Source of the DNA: Pseudomonadaceae bacterium
GTDB taxonomy: Bacteria > Pseudomonadota > Gammaproteobacteria > Pseudomonadales > Pseudomonadaceae
Reading direction: 5' to 3'
Length of the DNA: 64,000 nucleotides
NCBI GenBank assembly: GCA_900766265.1
Contig: CAAFUS010000018.1
Span: 372,001 to 436,000 of the forward strand
The position numbers were made by a program, and so were the translations under genes. Below the pieces are notes generated by a model. That model did not search any database and was not told where the DNA came from. It saw nothing but the letters and a program-made list of their open reading frames with translations. Shown here piece by piece: positions 54,201 to 60,671 of the stretch; position 1 is the stretch's first letter; each line of letters starts with the position of its first letter.

Positions 54201-54378
54201 CCTGCGGGGCCTGCCCAGGATATTCGGTGTAGACAATCACCTGCACGTCGGACAGGTCCGGCAGTGCGTCCAGTGGGGTTTTGATTACCGCGTAGATGCC
54301 GGCGCCGATAATGATCAGCGTGGCGAGCAAAACAAGGAAGACGTTGCGCACCGACCATTCAATGATTTTGGCAAGCAT
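51256..54378 (-). CDS. cusA: CusA-type heavy-metal RND efflux pump, inner-membrane subunit
   Basis: A 1040-residue RND pump of the HME group that exports Cu(I)/Ag(I) from periplasm or cytoplasm through CusBC using the proton gradient. VDAAIVMIENAHKHLE in TM4 is the CusA/SilA pattern rather than CzcA (GAVVVVEN). It is full length, with two periplasmic loops and 12 membrane segments. The ATG at 54378 follows GGAGGG; a TTG at 54384 also exists. It sits 2 bp after the stranded 3' tail of cusB, as if cusB still preceded it. Confidence 0.93.
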   Translation of the reverse strand: MLAKIIEWSVRNVFLVLLATLIIIGAGIYAVIKTPLDALPDLSDVQVIVYTEYPGQAPQVVEDQVTYPLTTALLSVPNSKVVRGFSFFGASFVYVIFEDGTDIYWARSRVLEYLNFASKSLPAGVTPALGPDATGVGWVYQYALTSTRHTLAELRTLQDWFVRYQLTKAEGISEIASIGGFVQQYQVTVDPQKLQAYDIPLSRISEVIRTSNADVGGRIVEMSETEYMVRGRGYLRGAEDIEKLVLKASRGIPVLLRDVARVELGPDERRGVVELDGEGEVVGGIAVARYGENAMSVIDNLEAKIEEIRPGLPEGVNIETVYDRSDLIQRAVDNLKFTLLEESIIVALVCVVFLLHVRSALVAILMLPIGILMSFIAMRWLGLNSNIMSLGGIAIAIGAMVDAAIVMIENAHKHLERAPPEKPRVHIIIEACREVGPALFFSLLIITVSFLPVFTLESQEGRMFSPLALTKTFAMGAAALLSVTLVPVLMLLFVRGRIIPEHKNPVNRFLIWVYRPIIQGVLRWKVMTIVVALVVLVVSILPARQLGSEFMPRLNEGTLLYMPASLPGMSITKAAELMQTQDRIIKSFPEVASVFGKAGRAATATDPAPVEMFETVVNLKPEKEWRPGMTVDKLIAEMNDALKFPGVANSWTMPIQGRLDMLSTGIRTPIGIKVFGMDLAGIERLATQIEAVVQAVPGTTSAFAERITGGFYLDISPDYDALARYGLTVGEVQTVISTALGGELVTTTVEGRERFGVNVRYPRELRSDPQRIGTEVLVPTPSGAQIPLGQLTDISITKGAPSIRTENALLSAYIYVDIRDRDIGSYVREAQQAVQEQVSFPPGYYVTWSGQFEYMERAAERLKIVVPLTLVVIFLLLYLNFRRLTETLIVMLSVPFSLVGGVWLMWALGYNFSVAVAVGFIALAGVAAETGVIMLIYLDHALDERRAEREAAGEKLTVDDLYQAVIIGAVDRVRPKIMTVVAIMAGLLPIMWGTGTGSEVMRRIAAPMVGGMVSSTILTLVVIPAIYTLVKQRGLARSAC

Positions 54379-54380
54379 GC

Positions 54381-54635
54381 TCAATGCCCTCCATGGGAAT
54401 GGCCGCTGCCGTCCGGCATCACATGACCGGAGTGAGTCTCAGACTCAGCGCGACTACCGTAGCCCGCATCCACATCCGGCGTACGCTCGTTTTTTTCGTA
54501 ACTGCCGCTATCACTGTGAGCGTCGTGTCCAGCATGACGATCATGTGCGTCGGCATCGCCTGGCGCGACAGTATCGCCATGAGCATGGGTATCCGTCGCC
54601 AGAGCCGCCTGTGCAGCCGCCTGCGCAGCCGGAAC
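54381..54635 (-). pseudogene. Stranded His-rich C-terminal tail of CusB
   Basis: On the minus strand, directly before cusA, the frame contains AQAAAQAALATDTHAHGDTV, DRHAGHDAHSDSG and ends HSGHVMPDGSGHSHGGH with the TGA at 54381. This is a His-rich tail of the kind found at the C-terminus of CusB-like adaptors. It has no signal peptide or sensible start of its own. The plus-strand cusB gene lacks such an end. Confidence 0.7.
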
Positions 54636-54682
54636 GAGTGCAAGTGGTGGAATTGGAACGTCTTGTCGGAGCAGAACTATGA
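54632..54682 (+). pseudogene. Stranded C-terminal tail of CusC
   Basis: Plus-strand codons ERVQVVELERLVGAEL and a TGA that overlaps the cusB ATG by 4 bp. ExxLVGxEL is a typical end of TolC-type outer-membrane proteins (the last helix before the stop). The minus-strand cusC ORF at 55981 ends in antisense sequence instead of this. Confidence 0.72.
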
Positions 54683-56628
54683 AACGCAGCATGATTTTCG
54701 GCGCAGGCACGCTTGCCCTCGTTGCGGCAATCGCCGGCTTCGGTGGCGGCTACATGGCAGCGCAGAAGACAAGTTCCTCGGAGGCGGCTGGCAGCACTGC
54801 CCCACAAGAGCGCAAGGTTCTCTACTACCGCAACCCCATGGGCCTGCCCGATACCTCGCCAGTGCCCAAGAAGGATCCGATGGGGATGGACTACATCCCG
54901 GTCTACGCCGACAAGGCGCATGCTGCCGCGCAGGGCGAGCGCAAGATCCGTTACTACCGCAATCCCATGGGTCTGCCGGACACCTCCCCGGTGCCGAAGA
55001 AGGACTCCATGGGTATGGACTACATCCCCGTTTATGAGGGTGATGAATCGGGTAACACCGTTGTCATCAGCCCTGAGAAGGTGCAGTTGCTGGGTGTACT
55101 GTCTTCGCCAGTCGAGCGCCGCGTGCTCACCCGTACAGTGCGCGCCGTCGGTACGGTGCAGGTCGACGAGCGTGGCCAATACACCTTGGCGCCCAAGTTC
55201 GAGGGCTGGATCGAAAGGCTCCACGTCAACACGACCGGTGAGCCGGTTCGCAAAGGCCAGCCACTTATGGAGGTCTACAGCCCCGAGCTGGTGTCGGCGC
55301 AGCAGGAGTTCCTGATCGCCAATGCCGGACGGCAAAGCCTTGCCGGTGGCAGCGCGGTCGCGCGGAAGGGGCTCGCCTCGCTCTCCGATTCTGCTCTAGA
55401 GCGGCTACGCAACTGGGATATCGGAGAAGCACAGCTTGAGCGGCTGCGCCGTACCGGCAAGGCCACTCGCACTCTGACGATCGCCGCGCCTGTGAGCGGC
55501 GTGGTGCTGGAGAAGCCCTCGGTGGAAGGTATGCGCTTTCAGCCAGGGGATATTCTTTATCGAATTGCTGACCTCGATACCGTCTGGCTCATCGCTGAGG
55601 TTTTCGAGCAGGATCTGGCGCTGGTTCGGCCTGGGCAGGAGGCGCAGCTCTCGGTCAGCGCCTATCCCGATAGGACCTTCCAGGGTGAGGTGATCTTCAT
55701 CTATCCCGGCCTGTCGCCGGAGACTCGTACCGCCAAGGTTCGTATCGAGCTGCCCAATCCCGACGGCCTGCTCAAGCCGGCCATGTTCGGTACCGCCCAC
55801 CTCGCAGCAGGTGAACAGGTGCCTGTGCTCGCCGTGCCCGACTCAGCGGTGATCGACAGCGGTACTCGTCGGATTGCACTGGTTGCCCTGGGCGAAGGTC
55901 GCTTTGAGCCGCGCGAACTGCGCACAGGCAGGCGTGCCGACGGCTACCTCGAAGTGCTGGAAGGGTTGAGGGAGGGCGAGTCAGTGGTCACACGCGCCAA
56001 CTTCCTGATCGATGCCGAGAGCAACCTCAAGGCAGCGCTGAGCGGCATGAGCGCGAAGCTCCAGTGCCAGCGAGAGCAGCGACAGCCGCAGCTGGCGAAT
56101 CTGTCGCTGGGCATCGAGCAAGGTCGCGAAGTCGACGTTGCCGGTCTGATAGCTGGCGAGCGCCGATTGATAGGTGAGCTCCGCCTGCGGCAGGAGCGTT
56201 CTGTCGGTCAGTTCGTGCTGTCGAAAGGCTGTCTCCAACGCCGACCACGCTTCACCTACGCTGCCCGCGAGACGGCTGCTGACTGCCTCGCGTCGAGCCT
56301 CGGCGGCGTAGCGCAAGGAAACGGCCTCGCGCTGCTCTGCGTTGCGGCGTTTGCCCCACAGCGGGATGTTCATCTCCAGCATCAACTCGAACTCTTCGGC
56401 CCGGTTGCCCGTCTGGACGACGGCAGTGCCGACGGTGATATCCGGAATCCAGTTTCGGCTGGCAAGCGCCTCGGCACGCTGGGCCTCTTGAACTCGTGCA
56501 CTGAGCTCAGCCAATTGAGGATTGCCACCGAAGATACGCGCCTGCAGCTCAGCCAAGGTCGGCACCGATGCAGGCAGAGCAGGCCAACCGGCGGGCTCCG
56601 CCAGCGGCGAGTTCGCTGGGCGAGCTAA
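54679..56628 (+). CDS. cusB: CusB-type periplasmic adaptor, inverted and 3'-chimeric
   Basis: Signal anchor MKRSMIFGAGTLALVAAIAG, then two tandem copies of a heavy-metal-binding domain (LYYRNPMGLPDTSPVPKKDP and YYRNPMGLPDTSPVPKKDSM), lipoyl/barrel-sandwich and membrane-fusion domains to EGLREGESVVTRANFLIDAE and SNLKAALSGMS (about 459 residues, 56055). The frame continues 190 residues that are antisense to cusC and not CusB. It is on the opposite strand to cusC and cusA. The true end is at 54381 on the minus strand. It links pump and channel in the periplasm. Confidence 0.85.
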   Translation: MKRSMIFGAGTLALVAAIAGFGGGYMAAQKTSSSEAAGSTAPQERKVLYYRNPMGLPDTSPVPKKDPMGMDYIPVYADKAHAAAQGERKIRYYRNPMGLPDTSPVPKKDSMGMDYIPVYEGDESGNTVVISPEKVQLLGVLSSPVERRVLTRTVRAVGTVQVDERGQYTLAPKFEGWIERLHVNTTGEPVRKGQPLMEVYSPELVSAQQEFLIANAGRQSLAGGSAVARKGLASLSDSALERLRNWDIGEAQLERLRRTGKATRTLTIAAPVSGVVLEKPSVEGMRFQPGDILYRIADLDTVWLIAEVFEQDLALVRPGQEAQLSVSAYPDRTFQGEVIFIYPGLSPETRTAKVRIELPNPDGLLKPAMFGTAHLAAGEQVPVLAVPDSAVIDSGTRRIALVALGEGRFEPRELRTGRRADGYLEVLEGLREGESVVTRANFLIDAESNLKAALSGMSAKLQCQREQRQPQLANLSLGIEQGREVDVAGLIAGERRLIGELRLRQERSVGQFVLSKGCLQRRPRFTYAARETAADCLASSLGGVAQGNGLALLCVAAFAPQRDVHLQHQLELFGPVARLDDGSADGDIRNPVSAGKRLGTLGLLNSCTELSQLRIATEDTRLQLSQGRHRCRQSRPTGGLRQRRVRWAS

Positions 56629-57294
56629 GATGCCGTTCAGCCGCGCCGCCGCGCCGCGCCGGTCACGCTCCAGAGTCAACAGCTCGCTCTGCAGACTGGT
56701 GTGCTCTGTCTGAGCCTTGATCACGTCCTGTTGCGGCACAAGCCCCACTCGGTAGCGAGCCTGGGCAATGCTCTCAAGCTCATCCACCAGAGCCTGCAGT
56801 TCCTCGGTGACCTGGATGGCCGCGTGGGCGTATTGATATTCGTTGAAGGCAAGCTTGACGAGACTCCTGAGCTCGACTCGACTCAGGCGCTCCCGGGCCA
56901 CCGCCTGCTCGGCACCCGCCTCTGCGATCTCGCGGGCAAGCCCTCGCTTGCCGCCAATAGGGAATGTCTGACGGAACGCGTAGCGTGTGCTGCCGACGCC
57001 GCTGGGCGATAGGGTCGGGTCGTCGCGGGCGATGCCCATTTCCTCGAAAGTGAGCATCGGATCCGGGAGCGCACCGGCTACATCGGGCCGCTCCCAGGCA
57101 GCCTGCCTCTCATGCCCGACGGCCCGCAGCTCTGGGCTCTGCCGTTCGAGCAGGTCTAGCAGCGGAGGCAACGAGGCGCCGAGCTCGGCTGACCCTGGCG
57201 AGGCCTGCGCGCCGCTGCTCAGAGCAAGGCCTAGGATGACGGGTGCTAGCAGCCCCCAACTGCGACAGGGCAGCGGCTGAACGATCCAGTTCAT
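55981..57294 (-). CDS. cusC: CusC-type outer-membrane channel (TolC family), 3' end replaced
   Basis: A TolC-family protein with a signal peptide (LLAPVILGLALSSGAQA), paired OEP repeats (ARDDPTLSPSGVGSTRYAFR, PLWGKRRNAEQREAVSLRY, LPQAELTYQSALASYQTGNV, LLDAQRQIRQLRLSLLSLAL). After about codon 412 (56059) the frame reads LRAHAAQRCLEVALGID, antisense of cusB, to the stop at 55981. The real tail lies at 54632-54682 on the other strand. The start at 57294 follows AAGGGG and overlaps the small upstream ORF stop (ATGA). Function: outer-membrane exit for Cu/Ag. Confidence 0.85.
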   Translation of the reverse strand: MNWIVQPLPCRSWGLLAPVILGLALSSGAQASPGSAELGASLPPLLDLLERQSPELRAVGHERQAAWERPDVAGALPDPMLTFEEMGIARDDPTLSPSGVGSTRYAFRQTFPIGGKRGLAREIAEAGAEQAVARERLSRVELRSLVKLAFNEYQYAHAAIQVTEELQALVDELESIAQARYRVGLVPQQDVIKAQTEHTSLQSELLTLERDRRGAAARLNGILARPANSPLAEPAGWPALPASVPTLAELQARIFGGNPQLAELSARVQEAQRAEALASRNWIPDITVGTAVVQTGNRAEEFELMLEMNIPLWGKRRNAEQREAVSLRYAAEARREAVSSRLAGSVGEAWSALETAFRQHELTDRTLLPQAELTYQSALASYQTGNVDFATLLDAQRQIRQLRLSLLSLALELRAHAAQRCLEVALGIDQEVGACDH

Positions 57295-57446
57295 AGAATC
57301 CCCTTGCTGCTGTGCCGGCCCCTTTGATTGCAGCAACGACAATTAGAGTCTTCGCGTACTTCGGCTACGGCACCACGCCAGTCCTGAGCGGAGAGCGGAA
57401 ACAGGTATGCCAACCAGGCACGGTATTTGTTCAAGACATTCATCAT
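57291..57446 (-). CDS. Small Cys-containing protein coupled to cusC
   Basis: A 51-residue frame (MMNVLNKYRAWLAYLFPLSA, then QDWRGAVAEVREDSNCRCCN). It has a short amphipathic N-terminal segment and a NCRCCN cysteine cluster followed by a basic tail. Its TGA overlaps the cusC ATG by 4 bp, and its own ATG follows CGGAGCTAAAC. The CRCC motif could bind copper. I recognise no family; it may be a small metal-binding or leader protein. Confidence 0.6.
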   Translation of the reverse strand: MMNVLNKYRAWLAYLFPLSAQDWRGAVAEVREDSNCRCCNQRGRHSSKGIL

Positions 57447-57578
57447 GTTTAGCTCCGAAGCACGCAAATGTCGGCACAAGGGGAATGCATGGACCCGTTC
57501 ATGATCGAGCCTCGAATAGTTCATAATTTATTGTTTGGCTTTATTGCAGATCAGGCCTGTCGGGTAGATGACCTCAGC

Positions 57579-57594
57579 ATTACATTCATGTCAG
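57579..57594 (-). promoter_or_regulatory. CopR box (perfect match), cus promoter
   Basis: On the minus strand CTGACATGAATGTAAT, exactly the CTGACA-n5-GTAAT arrangement I associate with pseudomonad CopR binding sites. It is about 133 bp upstream of the first ATG of the cus unit, in the right orientation. Confidence 0.6.
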
Positions 57595-57794
57595 CTTCTT
57601 AGACAAAGATCGCTGATGTCATCTTGTGCCAAGTAGTCGCCACCAGCGTCATCGAATGGCATCGGCTGACGAAAGCGCCAATAGGAAAAGGAATACATCC
57701 CCCAGCCGTCATGCGCAAATAGCGAGGATTCAGAACCATTGAATGGCCTGTACTTGTTATTATGGAGGGCTATTACCTAAAGGTAATCCGCTTG

Positions 57795-57810
57795 ATTACG
57801 TCTATGTAAT
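57795..57810 (+). promoter_or_regulatory. CopR-like box upstream of DUF2790 gene
   Basis: ATTAC-GTCTA-TGTAAT is an ATTAC-n5-TGTCAG box with two mismatches, symmetric. It lies about 70 bp before the DUF2790 ATG, a usual activator distance. Confidence 0.5.
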
Positions 57811-57878
57811 TTCGATGTCATCCGACTAACAGTTCGTAATATTTATAATTCCGGTAACATTTTAAATAGGAGCCGGAT

Positions 57879-58208
57879 ATGAACACGTTAAAAATCATGG
57901 CCGCAGTATCATTTATGACCGCAGCTTCGTTTGCCATGGCGGAAGGCAATTCAGATCGTGTCTATGGAAAAATGATTCGCGCGAACGAAAAGGCCATACA
58001 GGAATACGCCGTTTCCATCGGAAAGAACCGTCCCGAAGTAGTCCATTACCGCTATGGAATGAAGCTGGACATTGCCAAAGTTATTCGTACCACGCGGACT
58101 GACATGACCTGCAATGAAGTGATGCCAGCCCAGATGACTTACGAGGACTCCAATGGCGATCTGAATATCCTCGAGTACCGGGTCGCCGGAACGAATTGTC
58201 GGAGATAG
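57879..58208 (+). CDS. DUF2790-family periplasmic protein
   Basis: A 109-residue exported protein: signal peptide (LKIMAAVSFMTAASFAMAEG) then the DUF2790 pattern VVHYRYGMKLDIAKVIRTT, CNEVMPAQMTYEDSNGDLNI, LEYRVAGTNC with two cysteines. In Pseudomonas, DUF2790 proteins such as PtrA are small, periplasmic and copper-induced via CopRS. A CopR-like box lies upstream. The role (copper tolerance or stress) is not settled. The start follows AGGAG. Confidence 0.85.
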   Translation: MNTLKIMAAVSFMTAASFAMAEGNSDRVYGKMIRANEKAIQEYAVSIGKNRPEVVHYRYGMKLDIAKVIRTTRTDMTCNEVMPAQMTYEDSNGDLNILEYRVAGTNCRR

Positions 58209-58299
58209 ACATATGGCCCCTAGGGATGCCCCATCCCTTATTTCCGGCCCACTTCGGGCCTTCCCGTTTAAAAGCGGCGACATGATATAAGAAGGATCA

Positions 58300-58847
58300 A
58301 GTCGCCCGCTCATTTCTGCGTTTTAACCGCCGCGATAACCTCGCAGCGACCACTTCCCACATTACAGACGCAGCTCTCACGCATTCGTCACTAGATATCG
58401 GCGCGCTATCCACAGGGTTCGACAGGACGAACAGTGTGGATGGCGCCGTGCTCTTCTCCAGGCTGCGGAAGCGCGTCTTCACATAACCGAACTGGTATTT
58501 GACCCGTAACGGGTGCTCGACCTAGCGCGCACTTGCGCTTGGCTTTGTGCAGTGCGCTGCGCTTACTCAGCTTCTTGTACATGCTGCGGCGGGCCGCGAT
58601 CTGCCGGATGACTGAAGGCCTGGACCTCAGCAGCCAATTCGTACGCCGGGTCGCTGTAGCCAAACCAGTTCTGCATCAGATGAACCCGAAGCATCACCAT
58701 CGGCGAATAGGCTAGCGATCACCTTCACCCTTGGGATAATGGGGCAATCAAACCCCTCCACGATTCAGCCTGATTCATCTCGATCAGGAACCGATCCGTG
58801 CGGGTCTGCTTGCACTTGTCAGCATACTCGGCGTCGGCGAAGGTCAT
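58300..58847 (-). pseudogene. IS5-family transposase remnant, internally deleted
   Basis: The start MTFADAEYADKCKQTRTDRF with LIEMNQAESWRGLIA is the N-terminus of IS5-type transposases. It continues through VMLRVHLMQNWFGYSDPAYE, then skips to the C-terminal IRQIAARRSMYKKLSKRSAL and KTRFRSLEKSTAPSTLFVLS in another frame, with stop codons. The catalytic DDE middle is missing. Too damaged to move by itself. Confidence 0.72.
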
Positions 58848-59193
58848 TTTCTTCGCCGGAAAACTCGAGGCAACGGGACCGGCGTATATCAACAGAGCCG
58901 GCTCCCTTTTTCAGACCAACCCTCGATGGCATGCGGCACATTTAGTTCGACTGGCAAAACAGAGCAAAACTGTGGACGAGTTAAGCTTGGTGAAGATTAC
59001 ATTTTTGTAAGATTTTTAAATAGTCGAAACCTCATAGCCTCTCGGCTTGTCCGTTTCTAAGTAACACCGCAGCTCATTTTCAGATCTGGGCTCTGACGGC
59101 ATTCGTAACGCAGCTGCCCGGCATGATCGCGCAAAAATACGCAGATTTTAGTAAGCGCAGTTCAGTGGCAGCACATCACCAAGAGGAGTTGAT
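58848..59193. other. Gap: CopR-like box, no gene seen
   Basis: No supported ORF. It contains one CopR-like box and AT-rich DNA upstream of the DUF305 gene. Confidence 0.5.
58996..59011 (+). promoter_or_regulatory. CopR-like box upstream of DUF305 gene
   Basis: ATTAC-ATTTT-TGTAAG differs in one base from ATTAC-n5-TGTCAG (the reverse complement of CTGACA-n5-GTAAT). It is about 180 bp before the DUF305 start, a little far but within the empty region. Confidence 0.5.
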
Positions 59194-59648
59194 ATGCAAA
59201 TGTCTTATTGGCGTTTCGCTGCGATGGTGGCCACATCAACCGTCATCATGTACGCGTTATGTATTTGAATACTTACGCTTTTGAGCATGTTCTATGGAGT
59301 GAGACCCGTGCTTGGATGGCGTTAGTAATGGGAGCTGTCATGGCGATAGTCATGCTCGCCTTCATGCTCAATATGTACAAGAAAAAGCCCATGAACATAG
59401 CGATATTCGCCGGCGGAGCAGCTTCCTTTGCTATTGCCCTGTGGCTTGTTCGTAGCCAGGCAACTGTCGACGATACGGACTATATGAAGGCCATGATTCC
59501 TCACCATTCCATAGCCATCATGACAAGTGAGCGCGCTCAGATTTCAGACCCGCGCGTTCGCAAGCTGGCAGATCAAATCATTGAGGCTCAGCGCCGAGAG
59601 ATCTCTGAGATGAAGTTCCTGATCAATGATCTAGAGAGGGCTAACTGA
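59194..59648 (+). pseudogene. DUF305 membrane protein, frameshifted near the N-terminus
   Basis: DUF305 family: membrane anchor then TVDDTDYMKAMIPHHSIAIM with the metal-binding PHH motif and AQRREISEMKFLINDLERAN. The ATG at 59194 after AAGAGGAGTTGAT starts MQMSYWRFAAMVATSTVIMY, which runs into TGA at 59269. The rest continues in another frame from MYLNTYAFEHVLWSETRAWM at 59259. One A inserted at GCGTTA-TG rejoins them as MYALMYLNTYAF. A start at 59259 could still give most of the protein. DUF305 proteins often accompany copper genes. Confidence 0.75.
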
Positions 59649-59850
59649 AAAAACGTATCGAGCAACTTTCTCGCCCCGGCCCGTTTTTCCTTCAAGCGTC
59701 ACGCGATCCCGACGAGGTCATTGCGCTTATTGAGTTCGCTGACCTGAGCGGCCAGCACACGAACTAACCCGCGATGACGGCGGTGTAGCAAGACGCTCGT
59801 CGCGGTAAAAGCTCAACTACTGCTTGACCACCAAACGTGCCCCGTTGCTT

Positions 59851-60663
59851 TTAGCTGTCATGTACGTGCTCTTTGCCATCCGCATGAGTGTGAGCGTTGG
59901 ACGCCGGCTCGGCATGATGGTCGCTGGCGCTACTGCCTTTCGTGCTGGAGTTACTTCCACCATGGTGATCATCGCCGTTACTGCTCGAAGAATGGTGATC
60001 GGCCTCTGGAGCTGAGCCGCCGTGGTGGTCTGCAGCCGCTATACCGCGACGTCCAGACTCTCCTCCAGCGGCAGCATTGCCATGATGGTCAGAATTGCTG
60101 CCATCCAAGCTTTCATGATTGTGCGTCTGGCTCTCACCGCCACCATGCTGGTGACCGCCACTCGCAGCGACGAGCGCTTGGTATTGCGTAGCGTCGATCT
60201 TGGGCAACTGGCTGATGAAGGCAACCATGCCCCAGATATATTCGTCGCCCATACTCTTACCCCAGGCCGGCATGCCTGTTGCTTTGATTCCATGCTTAAT
60301 GACCCAGAAGGCGGATGCAGGGCCTGCGTCAATGCCGATCTTGGCCAGGTTAGGCGGGGCTGGATACAGCGCCTGACTCAGCTCTGTTTGTTCGACACCG
60401 GGCGCCAGATGGCACCCAACGCACATGGCGTTGTAGTTCCCGGCCCCGCCACGAATGAGAGCCTCGTCATCTAGATTGGGAATCTCAATGTCCTTGGACC
60501 GCGCTTCGATAGAGCGATCACGCGCCATTGAAAGGAACGCATGCACGGCTGGGTAATGAGGATCGTCAGCACCAACGTTGATCAAGCCGGAATAGGCTCC
60601 GGCTAATATTGCTGCACTACCGACAGCGCCTGCTACCACCAGGGTTGTAATTGTTTTTTTCAT
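59851..60663 (-). CDS. Exported c-type cytochrome with His-rich C-terminal tail
   Basis: A 270-residue protein with an N-terminal signal/anchor (TTLVVAGAVGSAAILAGAYS), a single cytochrome c fold with MCVGCHLAP (CxxCH haem site) at about residue 88 and the axial Met in ATGMPAWGKSM. A ~110-residue tail is rich in His, Asp, Ser and Gly (HQHGGGESQTHNHES, DHHGGSAPEADHHSS). The tail is not part of the standard cytochrome fold and likely binds copper. The start follows the copB stop by 8 bp, so it is last gene of the copper operon. Confidence 0.85.
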   Translation of the reverse strand: MKKTITTLVVAGAVGSAAILAGAYSGLINVGADDPHYPAVHAFLSMARDRSIEARSKDIEIPNLDDEALIRGGAGNYNAMCVGCHLAPGVEQTELSQALYPAPPNLAKIGIDAGPASAFWVIKHGIKATGMPAWGKSMGDEYIWGMVAFISQLPKIDATQYQALVAASGGHQHGGGESQTHNHESLDGSNSDHHGNAAAGGESGRRGIAAADHHGGSAPEADHHSSSSNGDDHHGGSNSSTKGSSASDHHAEPASNAHTHADGKEHVHDS

Positions 60664-60671
60664 ATCAGGCT

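Larger units (their letters stand above)
57447..57878. other. Divergent copper-responsive promoter region
   Basis: Between the minus-strand cus genes and the plus-strand DUF2790 gene. It is AT-richer than its surroundings and carries two CopR-like boxes. No other gene is apparent. Confidence 0.5.

Noticed and set aside
59649..59850. Possible small gene between DUF305 and the cytochrome
   Set aside because: Short frames without start signals or recognised motifs; left unannotated.
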